Shown here one piece after another: positions 1 through 8,590 of a stretch of 64,000 nt of DNA (the first letter of the stretch is position 1; the number at the start of each line of letters is the position of its first letter). Source of the DNA: Cohnella lubricantis (GTDB lineage Bacteria; Bacillota; Bacilli; Paenibacillales; Paenibacillaceae); NCBI RefSeq assembly GCF_014212015.1, contig NZ_JACJVN010000021.1, positions 30,427-94,426 on the forward strand, in the 5' to 3' direction. Position numbers and translations under genes: made by a program. The notes beneath the pieces are model-generated. The model searched no databases. It was not told where the DNA came from and worked only from the letters and a program-made list of their open reading frames with translations.

Positions 1-2
1 AC

Positions 3-1946
3 TTCTTCGTGACCGGAGATCCGATGATATACGGAGCGGACGTGGCTATCGTCCTCGTATCCGTTGCTATCCTCTTCGTGCTGACCTACTTCAAGAAGTG
101 GGGCTGGCTCTGGCGCGAATGGCTCACGACCGTTGACCACAAGAAGATCGGCATCATGTATATTCTCGCTTCGCTGCTCATGCTCTTCCGCGGCGGAATG
201 GACGCGCTGCTCATGCGGGCGCAGCTGGCCGCTCCGGATCTGGAGTTCCTGAAGCCGGAGCACTACAACGAGATTTTCACCACGCACGGCGTTATCATGA
301 TTCTGTTCATGGCCATGCCGCTCATGTTCGGCTTGTTCAACATTGCCGTACCGCTTCAGATCGGCGCGCGCGACGTTGCGTTCCCGGTCCTGAACTCGGT
401 CAGCTTCTGGCTCTTCTTCGCCGGCGCGATGCTGTTCAACCTGTCGTTCGTGATTGGCGGTTCGCCGAACGGCGGCTGGCTGGCTTATCCGCCGCTGACC
501 GAGAAGATGTTCAGTCCGGGCGTAGGCCAAGACTTCTACATCTGGGGCATTCAGATCTCCGGTATCGGCTCGCTTGCGACGGGCATTAACTTCATTATTA
601 CGATTCTGAAAATGCGGGCGCCGGGCATGAAGCTGATGAAGATGCCGATGTTCTCTTGGTCGGTTCTTGCGAGCTGTCTGACGATTATCCTGGCGTTCCC
701 GATTCTGACGGTGACGCTGGCGCTGCTGTTCATCGACCGGTTCGCCGGCGCGCACTTCTTCACGCTGGACGGCGGCGGCAACCCGATGATGTACATCAAC
801 TTGATCTGGATGTGGGGACATCCGGAGGTATATATCGTTATTCTGCCCGCCTTCGGCATCTTCTCCGAGGTTGTGGCGACGTTCTCGAAGAAGAGATTGT
901 TCGGTTACAAGTCGATGGTGTTCGCTCTCATGAGCATCAGCATCGTATCGTTCTTCACATGGGCCCACCACTTCTTCACGATGGGCTCTGGCGCGGACGT
1001 TAACGTATTCTTCGCCATCTCGACGATGATCATCGCGATTCCGACAGGCGTCAAAGTGTTCAACTGGATTCTGACCATGTATAAGGGCAAGATCACGTTT
1101 AAGCAGCCGATGCTGTGGACGATGGGCTTCATTCCTTGCTTCGTCGTCGGGGGCATGACCGGGGTGCTGCTCTCTATCGCGCCTGCGGACTTCCAGTTCC
1201 ACAACAGCTACTTCCTGATCGCGCACTTCCACCAAGTGCTCATCGGCGGCGTCGTGTTCGGTTACTTCGCCGGCTTGTACTACTGGTGGCCGAAGATGTT
1301 CGGCTTCTCCCTCGACGAGAAGCTTGGCCGCTGGGTATTCTGGCTTTGGAATATCGGCTTCTATGTCTGCTTCATGCCGCAATACTTGGTCGGCCTCATG
1401 GGCATGACCCGTCGCTACAGCACGTACGGCTGGGATACCGGCTGGTTCGGCCTCAACCTGACGTCGACGATCGGCGCGTTCCTGATGGGCGCAGGCTTCC
1501 TGGTGCAAGTGTGGCAGATCCTGTACAGCATCAAGAACATGCAGAAGCTGAAGGATACGACGGGAGACCCGTGGGATGGCAGAACGCTCGAATGGACGAT
1601 CCAATCGCCTGCGCCGTTCTACAACTTCGCGACAGATCCTGTCGTGAGCGAGACCGACGACTTCTGGGAAGAGAAGCAGCGCATCGCGGCAGGCGGCAAG
1701 CCTCGTCCGAAGCCGGCATTGGCTCCAATCCACATGCCGAAGAACTCGGGTATGCCGGTCGTCATGGCAGGGTTCTTCTTCTTCGCCGGCTTCGGCTTTG
1801 TATTCGATTGGATGTGGATGGCGATTCCGGGACTGATCGGGGTTGCGGCATCCATGCTCGTTCATTCGTTCCGCTACGATACCGACTTCTACATTCCGGT
1901 AGATGAAGTTCGACGCACTGAATTGGCTGCAGGGAGGGAAGTCTGA
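3..1946 (+). CDS. cyoB: Haem-copper quinol oxidase subunit I (CyoB/QoxB), 5' end cut off
   Basis: Catalytic subunit of a membrane quinol oxidase that reduces O2 to water and pumps protons. The reading frame is open to the window edge (FFVTGDP), and family members start only about 8 residues earlier, so little is missing. Visible landmarks are the haem-b ligand in HGVIM, HPEVY (His-Tyr cross-link region with a CuB ligand), the CuB pair in WAHHFF, and HFH for the haem pair. The quinol-site Arg and Asp are present in FRGGMDALL. At the position of E. coli Gln101 there is Glu (HYNE), as in the Bacillus menaquinol enzyme QoxB, although the rest reads closer to E. coli CyoB. The 3' end overlaps cyoC by TGATG. 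Subunit II would lie upstream, outside the window. Confidence 0.95.
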   Translation, partial: FFVTGDPMIYGADVAIVLVSVAILFVLTYFKKWGWLWREWLTTVDHKKIGIMYILASLLMLFRGGMDALLMRAQLAAPDLEFLKPEHYNEIFTTHGVIMILFMAMPLMFGLFNIAVPLQIGARDVAFPVLNSVSFWLFFAGAMLFNLSFVIGGSPNGGWLAYPPLTEKMFSPGVGQDFYIWGIQISGIGSLATGINFIITILKMRAPGMKLMKMPMFSWSVLASCLTIILAFPILTVTLALLFIDRFAGAHFFTLDGGGNPMMYINLIWMWGHPEVYIVILPAFGIFSEVVATFSKKRLFGYKSMVFALMSISIVSFFTWAHHFFTMGSGADVNVFFAISTMIIAIPTGVKVFNWILTMYKGKITFKQPMLWTMGFIPCFVVGGMTGVLLSIAPADFQFHNSYFLIAHFHQVLIGGVVFGYFAGLYYWWPKMFGFSLDEKLGRWVFWLWNIGFYVCFMPQYLVGLMGMTRRYSTYGWDTGWFGLNLTSTIGAFLMGAGFLVQVWQILYSIKNMQKLKDTTGDPWDGRTLEWTIQSPAPFYNFATDPVVSETDDFWEEKQRIAAGGKPRPKPALAPIHMPKNSGMPVVMAGFFFFAGFGFVFDWMWMAIPGLIGVAASMLVHSFRYDTDFYIPVDEVRRTELAAGREV

Positions 1947-2566
1947 TGGCGAATCATAGCAATCATGCGGTGTCCGCTGCGCACGGCCACGGGCACGAAG
2001 GTCATCACGACCAAGACGCCTTGCGGCAGATGGGCTTCTGGTTCTTCTTGATCACCGACTGTATTCTGTTCGCGACCTTATTCGCGACATACGCGGTTCT
2101 TCATAACAATACGGCGGGCGGCCCGACGGCGAAGGAATTGTTCGAGATGCCGGGCATTATCGCCGAGACGTTCATTCTGCTCACGAGCAGCTTCACCAGC
2201 GGCCTCGCGGTTCTGTCCATGAACCGCGGGGACAAGAAGGGTCTTATCGGCTGGCTGATCGTCACCCTCGTTCTGGGCGCGGCCTTCGTCGGCATGGAAG
2301 TAACCGAGTTCGCGAACATGATGAGCGAAGGCCACAAGATGTCGACCAGCGCGTTCTTGTCCTCGTTCTTCACGCTGGTTGGCACGCACGGCTGCCACGT
2401 CACGCTCGGCATCTTCTGGATGATCGCGCTGATCATTCAGTTGTCCCGCCGCGGCATCAACTCGACGACGAAGCGGAAAGTCAATATTATCAGCATGTAC
2501 TGGCACTTTCTGGACGCCGTGTGGATCTTCGTCTTCACGATCGTCTATATGATGGGGGTGATGTAA
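1946..2566 (+). CDS. cyoC: Quinol oxidase subunit III (CyoC/QoxC)
   Basis: Integral membrane subunit III of the quinol oxidase, 206 residues, supporting assembly and stability of subunit I. The N-terminus is His-rich (HGHGHEGHH), followed by five hydrophobic segments and the family pattern WHFLDAVWIFVFT near the C-terminus. The sequence lines up well with E. coli CyoC (for example TAGGPT after the first helix). The ATG overlaps the cyoB stop codon and has a GGGAGGGAA ribosome site. It is co-transcribed with cyoB and cyoD. Confidence 0.95.
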   Translation: MANHSNHAVSAAHGHGHEGHHDQDALRQMGFWFFLITDCILFATLFATYAVLHNNTAGGPTAKELFEMPGIIAETFILLTSSFTSGLAVLSMNRGDKKGLIGWLIVTLVLGAAFVGMEVTEFANMMSEGHKMSTSAFLSSFFTLVGTHGCHVTLGIFWMIALIIQLSRRGINSTTKRKVNIISMYWHFLDAVWIFVFTIVYMMGVM

Positions 2567-2567
2567 G

Positions 2568-2912
2568 ATGTCGCAGCATCCGAACACGCATGGTGCGCAT
2601 GGACATGGCGAAGCCCATGAATCGCACGGCTCGCTCAAGTCTTACATTATCGGCTTTGTCCTGTCGATCGTACTAACGATCATTCCGCTTGTCGCCATTC
2701 TGCAAGATATGGTCGAAGGCGGCGCGGCTACAGCGCTGTTGATCGTCACCGCCGTGCTGCAATTCGTGGTTCAGCTGTTCTTCTTCATGCACTTGAAGGA
2801 AGAGAAGGGCCCGCGTTGGAACCTGATGGTACTGATCCTTGGCATCGTGATTGTCGTGACGATTGTCCTCGGCTCGCTGTGGATCATGAATTATAATATG
2901 GTCGCCCATTAA
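2568..2912 (+). CDS. cyoD: Quinol oxidase subunit IV (CyoD/QoxD)
   Basis: Small membrane subunit (114 residues) needed for quinol oxidase assembly in its homologues. It has a His-rich N-terminus, three transmembrane helices, the conserved FFFMHLKEEKG loop, and ends with a MNYNMVAH motif close to the E. coli CyoD terminus. It begins one base after the cyoC stop, behind GGGGGTGATG, and is the last gene of the operon. A 19-bp perfect hairpin follows 20 bases later. Confidence 0.94.
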   Translation: MSQHPNTHGAHGHGEAHESHGSLKSYIIGFVLSIVLTIIPLVAILQDMVEGGAATALLIVTAVLQFVVQLFFFMHLKEEKGPRWNLMVLILGIVIVVTIVLGSLWIMNYNMVAH

Positions 2913-2932
2913 GTTGGGCTATATAGCATGAT

Positions 2933-2976
2933 AGGCGCCGCCTGCAAGTCCGCGTATGGACTTGCAGGCGGCGCCT
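2933..2976 (+). terminator. Terminator hairpin after the cyo operon
   Basis: A perfect 19-bp inverted repeat (2933-2951 and 2958-2976) with a 6-base loop, followed by TTTGT. It lies 20 bases after the cyoD stop and closes the operon. Confidence 0.85.
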
Positions 2977-2993
2977 TTGTAAGTTGTACGCGC

Positions 2994-3119
2994 TAACCCG
3001 GTTTGGCCGGGTTACAGCACGGAAAGTGCCGCAAGCGGGCGCTGTAACCCGAAAAAACCGGGTTACAGCACGGGAAGCGCCGCTGGCGAGCCCTGTAACC
3101 CGAAAAAACCGGGTTACAG
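2994..3119. repeat. Three palindromes in a 51-nt direct repeat
   Basis: Three copies of a palindrome of the form TAACCCG...CGGGTTA start at 2994, 3045 and 3096, exactly 51 nt apart. Copies 2 and 3 share the arms CTGTAACCCG and CGGGTTACAG around a six-A stretch. The first copy has a different loop. The spacers between palindromes are similar but not identical. Because 51 is a multiple of three, the array stays open as a 17-residue repeat on both strands, but no ribosome site or family supports translation. It lies between the convergent cyoD and CDF genes. Confidence 0.85.
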
Positions 3120-3154
3120 CACAGGGCCCGCCTGCTTGGCGCACAAGCGGATCC

Positions 3155-4084
3155 TTACACGCCCTTGCCCTTATCCCCGCCCTTGCCCTCGTCCTCGCCC
3201 TCGTTCCACGGGTTGAGGTGAACCATCACTTCGATGACGTCCGTGTCATATTCCATGATGCAGCGTTTGATCTCGCGGCCGATATCGTGGCCGCGCTGGA
3301 TCGTGTAATGGCTCGGCACGCCGACGCGCACGTCGACGATAATGTAGTGCCCATGCTCGCGGGCGCGCACGCGGTCGATCCGCTTGATCTCCTCGAGGCC
3401 TCCGATCAGCTTCTCATAGCCGGCCAGCTTCTCGGCCGGCACCGTGCGTTCCATCAGGATGTCGACGGAATCCTTGCCGATATTGAAGGCGAGCTTCAAG
3501 ACGAGCAAGGCGACGATAATGCCCGCCACCGGGTCGCCGTAGACGGACCATTCCCAGTCCAGCTTGGAGCCGGCAAGCGCGAGGCCAAGGCCGATGACGG
3601 CAGCCAGCGAAGCGTAGACGTCCGCCAGATGGTCGTAAGCGGTTGCGATGACGCTCTTGCTGTTCTCGGAGCGGCCGACCCGGATGGTGTAGATGTACAG
3701 CGCCTGCTTCCAGACGAGCGATACGGCGGCTGCGATTAGCGGGAGCCAGCTCTCGCTCTCGGGAGGATTGATCAGCGACAGCGTCGATTGATAGCCGATC
3801 CACAGCGCCGCGATCGCCAGGATGATCGCGACCATCGCGGCCGCGATCACCTCCGCTTTGCCGTGGCCGTAGGGATGGTCGTCGTCAGCGGGCTTCTTGG
3901 ATACCATGGACGAGGTGAGCGCAGCTACTGTGGCGAGAATGTCGCCGGCATTGTGAATGCCGTCGGCGACCAGTACGGGGCTGGCGAACAGAAGCCCGAT
4001 GATGATCTTGATGAGAGTGAGGAAGACGTTGCTGATCAAGCTGACCCAGATCGCAATCAGGCTCTTGGAATGCATTACCGCCAC
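3155..4084 (-). CDS. Cation diffusion facilitator (CDF) family transporter
   Basis: Predicted divalent metal/proton antiporter of the inner membrane, 309 residues. Metal-site patterns are visible in TM2 (ADGIHNAGD) and TM5 (DHLAD), with a His-rich loop HPYGHGK between them. A cytoplasmic domain with HGHYIIVDVRV follows. The C-terminal tail is acidic and Gly/Lys-rich (NEGEDEGKGG). The start is a GTG behind AAGGGG with 8-base spacing. The gene stands alone, and a leader of about 170 bases with an intrinsic terminator lies in front of it. Substrate (Zn, Co, Ni, Mn or Fe) cannot be decided from sequence alone. Confidence 0.92.
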   Translation of the reverse strand: MAVMHSKSLIAIWVSLISNVFLTLIKIIIGLLFASPVLVADGIHNAGDILATVAALTSSMVSKKPADDDHPYGHGKAEVIAAAMVAIILAIAALWIGYQSTLSLINPPESESWLPLIAAAVSLVWKQALYIYTIRVGRSENSKSVIATAYDHLADVYASLAAVIGLGLALAGSKLDWEWSVYGDPVAGIIVALLVLKLAFNIGKDSVDILMERTVPAEKLAGYEKLIGGLEEIKRIDRVRAREHGHYIIVDVRVGVPSHYTIQRGHDIGREIKRCIMEYDTDVIEVMVHLNPWNEGEDEGKGGDKGKGV

Positions 4085-4118
4085 AATGATGACCCCTTCA
4101 AAAAGTGTTTGCCCAGCG

Positions 4119-4160
4119 CAAAAAATAAATCAGGTCCTCAACCTATCGGCTGAAGACCTG
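4119..4160 (-). terminator. Intrinsic terminator inside the CDF leader (attenuator)
   Basis: On the minus strand a 10-bp stem (CAGGTCTTCA with TGAGGACCTG, one wobble pair) closes a 10-base loop and is followed by ATTTATTTTTTG. No minus-strand gene lies upstream, so this terminator sits between the likely promoter and the GTG start of the CDF gene. That is the arrangement of an attenuator or riboswitch expression platform. Confidence 0.75.
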
Positions 4161-4258
4161 CTGGTATCTATATCGGCTAACGATTCAATTGCAATCATGG
4201 GCGGAATCCACCCTTTCCGTCGGACTTAGGATGTCCATGTTGTCTATAGTTTAACACA
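4161..4258 (-). promoter_or_regulatory. Possible metal-responsive leader of the CDF gene, class unknown
   Basis: This is the 5' part of the CDF leader, read on the minus strand. It contains a hairpin with CGGAA/TTCCG arms around AGGGTGGA, and a possible -10 (TAAACT or TATAGA) near 4240-4256. I do not recognise it as a yybP-ykoY, NiCo, M-box or other known aptamer. The position just ahead of an intrinsic terminator makes a regulatory RNA likely, but that is inference. Confidence 0.4.
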
Positions 4259-4340
4259 GAAAGGCGATTTGCGGCGATGATCTATCGCCATTACAATAGA
4301 TAAGGGGTCTTCCCCATGCCGGAAAGGAGTCTTCATCGAT

Positions 4341-4826
4341 ATGTCCACATCGCTTCCTCAGCTATTATCTCTAGCTGCTTCGGTCGCTGCCGGGGTGCTT
4401 GTCATTACGCTTCGGCTTCGGGGGACGAGCAAGCCGACCAACCTTCGGAAGATCGTCGCGCCTCCGCTCGGGATGGCGACCGGCTTCCTGATGTTCGTCG
4501 TCCCCGACGTGCGCATCCACTTCCTGTGGGGGCTGATTGCCTGGGCGGTCGGAGCGGTGTTCTTCGCGTATCCGCTTATTCTCACCTCCCACTTCGAAGT
4601 GAAGGACGGAGAGGTCTATCTCAAGCGGTCGAAAATCTTCATCGTGATCATCATCGCCTTGCTTGTCGTTCGAATTCTGCTTCATGACGTCGTCGAGAAG
4701 CATGTCACCATCCCGCAGACGGCTGCGCTCTTCTTCCTGCTGGCCTTCGGAATGCTCCTCCCTTGGCGCGTCGCCATGGCGCGGAGATTTATCGCGCTCA
4801 AACGGAAGATGGATGCCGCGGCCTAA
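4341..4826 (+). CDS. ccdC: CcdC-like membrane protein (DUF1453 family)
   Basis: A 161-residue protein with four hydrophobic segments and charged loops. It resembles the Bacillus CcdC family, which lies near cytochrome c maturation genes in that genus although CcdC itself is not essential for the process. The start ATG follows GGAAAGGAG with good spacing. It is divergent from the CDF gene and single. Function here is inferred from family resemblance only. Confidence 0.7.
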   Translation: MSTSLPQLLSLAASVAAGVLVITLRLRGTSKPTNLRKIVAPPLGMATGFLMFVVPDVRIHFLWGLIAWAVGAVFFAYPLILTSHFEVKDGEVYLKRSKIFIVIIIALLVVRILLHDVVEKHVTIPQTAALFFLLAFGMLLPWRVAMARRFIALKRKMDAAA

Positions 4827-5033
4827 ATACGAACATTCGGAAGCGAGGCGCTCACAAGGAGCGAATCGCTTCTTTTACTGCTACATATATGACTCAAAAC
4901 TAACATAAAGAGAAATATCAACGTCAATGTAAGGTTAAATTTTCAAGGACATGTGTAAACAATATTGACACTTAGATCGGCTGACCATATCATAACAATT
5001 AATACCAATTCCTCGGCAGAGGAGCCGATCCGC

Positions 5034-6491
5034 ATGGAACTTTGGAACGCGATCTCTTCGCTTCCCCCTTCTCCAACCCGATTCTATGACGAGATGTTCA
5101 GCGGCCAGGCAGTAAGGCCCCATTACGAGAGGGTACAGGCCCTTCTGTCTCGCCTTAGCTTCTCCGAGCGGGAAGCCCGCCAAGCGGCCATGAATCGCCG
5201 GCTGCTGGAGGAAGGCATCACGTTCACGCTGGCGCAGGCCGACCAGCCGGATGCGCTCGAGCGAACGATCCCGTTCGACTTCTTGCCCCGGATTCTGACG
5301 GCCGAAGAATGGGACGTGATCGAGCGGGGGGTCAGCCAGCGCGTACGGGCGCTGAACGCATTCCTCCGCGACGTGTATCATGATCAGAACATTTTCAAGG
5401 ATGGCCTCATTCCCCGCCGCATGGTGCTCGGCAACCGATACTTCCGTACCGAGATGATGCGCATGTCCGTTCCCGCGGGCACATATATTACGGCGTCCGG
5501 CATCGACTTGATCCGCGACGAACAAGGACGCTTCTTCGTTCTCGAGGACAACCTGCGCTCGCCGTCTGGCTTCTCCTACATCTACAAGAGCCGATCAATC
5601 ATGACGCATGACTTCCCCGAGATGTACTTCTCCTACCCGGTCCGCGGCCTCGACCGATCGCTTGGCGCCTTCCGCTCCGCGCTTCGCCATCTGGCGCCGG
5701 GCGGCAAGAGCGATCCCGTCATTGCGCTGCTCACGCCGGGCAGCTTCAATTCCGCTTACTTCGAGCATGCGTTCCTGGCTCAGCAGATGGGGCTTGAGCT
5801 GGTGGAAGGGCGCGACTTGGTCTGCCGCGACCACAAGATCTATATCCGAAGCCTGAACGGGCTGAAGCGGGTAGACGTCCTGTATCGCCGCATCGACGAC
5901 GACTTCCTCGATCCGCTGGCATTCCGGCCGGATTCGCTGCTCGGCGTCGCCGGCCTGATGAATGCCTACCGGTTCGGCAATGTAGCCATCGCCAACGCGC
6001 CGGGAACCGGCGTGGCCGACGACAAAGCGATCTATTCGTTCGTGCCGGAGATGATCCGGTATTACTTGAACGAGAAGCCGATCCTGGCGAACGTGCCGAC
6101 GTATCTGATGAGCCGCCCGGAGGAGCGCGAATATGTGCTGGAGCGGCTGGACCAGATGGTCGTCAAGGAGACGGCTCTGTCCGGCGGGTACGGCATGCTG
6201 ATCGGCCCGTCCTCGACCGAACGGGAACGGGAGCGGTTCGCGGAGAAGATTCGCGACAATCCGGACAATTATATCGCCCAGCCGACGATTCAGCTGTCGA
6301 CGGCGCCGGTCGTGCTGGACGGCAAGCTGGTGTCGCGGCACATCGACCTAAGGGTGTTCGCGATCTCCGACGGGCCGAACGTGCATGTGCTGCCGGGAGG
6401 GCTGACGCGGGTCGCGATGAGGGAAGGCTCGCTTGTCGTCAACTCGTCGCAAGGCGGCGGGTGCAAGGACACCTGGGTGCTCGCGAGATAA
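5034..6491 (+). CDS. Circularly permuted ATP-grasp protein (DUF404/DUF407 type)
   Basis: About 485 residues. The start is set at the ATG behind AGAGGAG, and the frame is open further upstream without a ribosome site. Family hallmarks include RPHYERV, the ATP-grasp core FFVLEDNLRSPSGFSY, a VKETALSGGYGML loop and SRHIDLRVF. The family is thought to be a peptide-forming ligase (amidoligase), but no substrate is established. It is the first gene of a tight three-gene cassette with an alpha-E protein (19 bases downstream) and a transglutaminase-like protein, a combination conserved in many bacteria. Confidence 0.9.
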   Translation: MELWNAISSLPPSPTRFYDEMFSGQAVRPHYERVQALLSRLSFSEREARQAAMNRRLLEEGITFTLAQADQPDALERTIPFDFLPRILTAEEWDVIERGVSQRVRALNAFLRDVYHDQNIFKDGLIPRRMVLGNRYFRTEMMRMSVPAGTYITASGIDLIRDEQGRFFVLEDNLRSPSGFSYIYKSRSIMTHDFPEMYFSYPVRGLDRSLGAFRSALRHLAPGGKSDPVIALLTPGSFNSAYFEHAFLAQQMGLELVEGRDLVCRDHKIYIRSLNGLKRVDVLYRRIDDDFLDPLAFRPDSLLGVAGLMNAYRFGNVAIANAPGTGVADDKAIYSFVPEMIRYYLNEKPILANVPTYLMSRPEEREYVLERLDQMVVKETALSGGYGMLIGPSSTERERERFAEKIRDNPDNYIAQPTIQLSTAPVVLDGKLVSRHIDLRVFAISDGPNVHVLPGGLTRVAMREGSLVVNSSQGGGCKDTWVLAR

Positions 6492-6510
6492 TTGCCAAGG
6501 GGGAGTAGCC

Positions 6511-7461
6511 ATGTTGGACCGAACAGCCGAGTCGTTGTTCTGGATCGGCCGTTACACGGAACGGGCGGAGAACCATGCGCGCCTGATCGACGTGTATTAT
6601 CACGTTCGCGAGGAGGCGGACGGAGAGGATGCGGGGCTGTGGAAGCGGATCGTCGGCGCGATCGGCGATCTATCCGGCTACGAGGAGAGATACCGCGAGT
6701 ACCGGGAACGGGAAGTGCTGCATTACTTGACGCTCGATCCAAGCCAGCCGAACTCGCTCATTACGTGCATCGCGCAGGCGCGGGATAATCTGAAGAAGAT
6801 ACGGGAGCAGCTTCCGTCCGATCTGTGGAATCGGTTGAACGGCTTCTATCTGTGGCTGCGTCAAGCTGCCATCGGGGAAGTGATCGCCGAGCCGCACCGG
6901 TTCTTCGAGCGGGTGAAGGAGGGATTGGCGGCTTTCCAAGGAACGGCGGTGTCCATCACGCTGCGCGACCATTCGTGGCACCTGATGGAGAGCGGAAGAT
7001 ACCTGGAACGATCTGAAAATATCGTTCGCCTGCTGCAATCGGTCAGCCAGACAGTCAGCGAGAAGGGAGAGTCCAGCTTCTCCTGCTTGCTGGCCGTTCT
7101 GAAGTCGGTCGGCGGCTACGAAGCCTATCGGCGGCTCGCGATCGAGGAGCTGTCGCTCGAAGAGGTCGCTTCGTTCCTGCTGCTGCAGGAGGCGTTCCCG
7201 CGGTCGGCCCATTACGCGATCGCGTCATTCGAGACAAGCGTTCGAGCGATGAAGTCGGGGGCCGACCGGTCCGGTGCCGCAATCGACAAGATTATCCGCA
7301 TGGCCGGCAAAGCTCGATCCGAACTGAGCTGGCTGGACCGGCAGGATGTGACGCCAGCCTCGATCGGAGCGGTGATCGGGCAGTTGCTCGCCGCCAATCG
7401 CCAATTGGGAGAGGCGATGGCGCGGGCGTTTTTTTCCCCTGGATGGGAGGTTATCGCATGA
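6511..7461 (+). CDS. Alpha-E domain protein (DUF403)
   Basis: A 316-residue, largely helical protein that begins with the family signature MLDRTAESLFWIGRY and TERAENHARL. A second conserved helix pair is SGRYLERSENIVRLL. The ATG follows AAGGGGGAG. No enzymatic activity is known. The family is found almost only next to, or fused with, the permuted ATP-grasp protein and is thought to be its partner. The stop codon overlaps the start of the next gene (ATGA). Confidence 0.9.
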   Translation: MLDRTAESLFWIGRYTERAENHARLIDVYYHVREEADGEDAGLWKRIVGAIGDLSGYEERYREYREREVLHYLTLDPSQPNSLITCIAQARDNLKKIREQLPSDLWNRLNGFYLWLRQAAIGEVIAEPHRFFERVKEGLAAFQGTAVSITLRDHSWHLMESGRYLERSENIVRLLQSVSQTVSEKGESSFSCLLAVLKSVGGYEAYRRLAIEELSLEEVASFLLLQEAFPRSAHYAIASFETSVRAMKSGADRSGAAIDKIIRMAGKARSELSWLDRQDVTPASIGAVIGQLLAANRQLGEAMARAFFSPGWEVIA

Positions 7462-8321
7462 GGCTGGAGATCTGCCATACAACAAGGTACCGGTATGGGG
7501 ACAACGTATCGGACAGTGTCAATGAGCTTCGCCTCGCGCCGCGTACGGACGAGCGGCAGGCTTGCTACCATCATACGCTGGCGATCGATCCGAATGTCTC
7601 GCTGCTGTCTTACGAAGACTACTTCGGCAATCGGGTGCATTCATTCACGGCTTACGAGCCGCACCGTGAGCTCGTCATTACATCGCGTTCAACCGTCGTG
7701 ACGAGAGATTCTTCTTATTCGCGCGTCCCCGACGCCGACCCGTATGCCGAGTGGGCGAAGGTGCGAAGCGCGGCATTCGTGAATGCGAACGCCGAATATT
7801 TGCTCCCGACTGTCTATGCATCCTTCCATCCGAATGTGGCGGCATATGCGCACGGGATCGGCGGGGACGAAGGCGGCGTCTATGGCTTCGCGCTTGAGGC
7901 GACGCGGCGGATCAACGAGGACTTCGAATATAAGCCGCAGTCGACGGGGGTGCAGACGACGTCTGATGAGCTGATCGGCCTTGGCGCAGGCGTGTGCCAG
8001 GACTTCGCGCACCTGATGCTCTCGGTGTGCCGCATTCGCGGCGTGGCCGCCCGCTATGTGAGCGGCTATCACTACGTCGGCGACCTGCAGGGGCGCGGCG
8101 CGGACTTCGAGCAGGCCTCGCACGCGTGGGTGGAGGCCTACGTGCCGGGCGTCGGCTGGCAGGGCTTCGACCCGACGAACAACGGGCTCGTCGACTGGCG
8201 CTACATCAAGCTCGCGCACGGCCGCGATTACCTGGACATCGTGCCGGTCAAAGGCATCTACCGCGGCACCGGCGAACAGGAGCTGCTGGTGACGGTGGAT
8301 GTGCGGCTAGCGGCGGGCTGA
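7458..8321 (+). CDS. Transglutaminase-like cysteine protease/amidase
   Basis: A 287-residue protein with an N-terminal beta region (bacterial transglutaminase N type) and a transglutaminase core. The catalytic triad is visible: Cys180 in GAGVCQDFAH, His222 in SHAWVEAY and Asp238 in GFDPTNN. There is no signal peptide, so it should act in the cytoplasm. The start overlaps the alpha-E stop and has a GGGAGG site. In the conserved cassette it is thought to cleave or transfer the peptide bonds made by the ATP-grasp partner; that role is inference. Confidence 0.92.
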   Translation: MRLEICHTTRYRYGDNVSDSVNELRLAPRTDERQACYHHTLAIDPNVSLLSYEDYFGNRVHSFTAYEPHRELVITSRSTVVTRDSSYSRVPDADPYAEWAKVRSAAFVNANAEYLLPTVYASFHPNVAAYAHGIGGDEGGVYGFALEATRRINEDFEYKPQSTGVQTTSDELIGLGAGVCQDFAHLMLSVCRIRGVAARYVSGYHYVGDLQGRGADFEQASHAWVEAYVPGVGWQGFDPTNNGLVDWRYIKLAHGRDYLDIVPVKGIYRGTGEQELLVTVDVRLAAG

Positions 8322-8324
8322 ACG

Positions 8325-8405
8325 GTTGCGGCTGAACTGCCTGCGGGCCGAACGCCTGCGGGCTGAATGGCTGCGGTCGCGTCGCGCAAGCTGGAAGGCG
8401 GTTGG
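8325..8405. repeat. Degenerate short G+C-rich repeat
   Basis: Just after the transglutaminase gene, variants of GCGGGCTGAACGGCTGC recur four to five times with single-base changes (CTGCGGGCCGAACGC, CTGCGGGCTGAATGG and so on). The next 60 bases are plain. No gene was seen between here and the promoter at 8533. Confidence 0.5.
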
Positions 8406-8532
8406 CCGCGGGGACCGAATGGAACAGTTGAGGCGGCGCGATATCGTTCGGATTCATGCCCTTCTATTTCATATTTTATCGCTAATTATCGCCATCATCC
8501 TTTAAATAGCGAATAATTAGTCGTATGATCGC

Positions 8533-8561
8533 TTGACATATTCGGGTATTCGGGGTAGCAT
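8533..8561 (+). promoter_or_regulatory. Sigma-A promoter of the guanine riboswitch transcript
   Basis: TTGACA at 8533 and TAGCAT at 8556 with a 17-bp spacer. The predicted start, near 8568, lies about 23 bases before the aptamer. An imperfect inverted repeat (CTAATTAT-CGC with GCGA-ATAATTAG) lies just upstream. Confidence 0.6.
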
Positions 8562-8590
8562 TTGAAGTGCCTTATGGCCTTCATATGTTT

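Noticed and set aside
2984..3739. Open plus-strand frame beginning in the 51-nt palindrome array and running into the CDF gene region
   Set aside because: No ribosome site; its first part is the repeat read as a 17-residue unit and the rest is antisense to a clear CDF transporter.
4201..4225. T-box-like AGGGTGG motif in the CDF leader
   Set aside because: The T-box core GGGTGGNACCGCG is not matched (AGGGTGGATTCCGC), no specifier stem is visible, and a cation exporter is not a usual T-box target.
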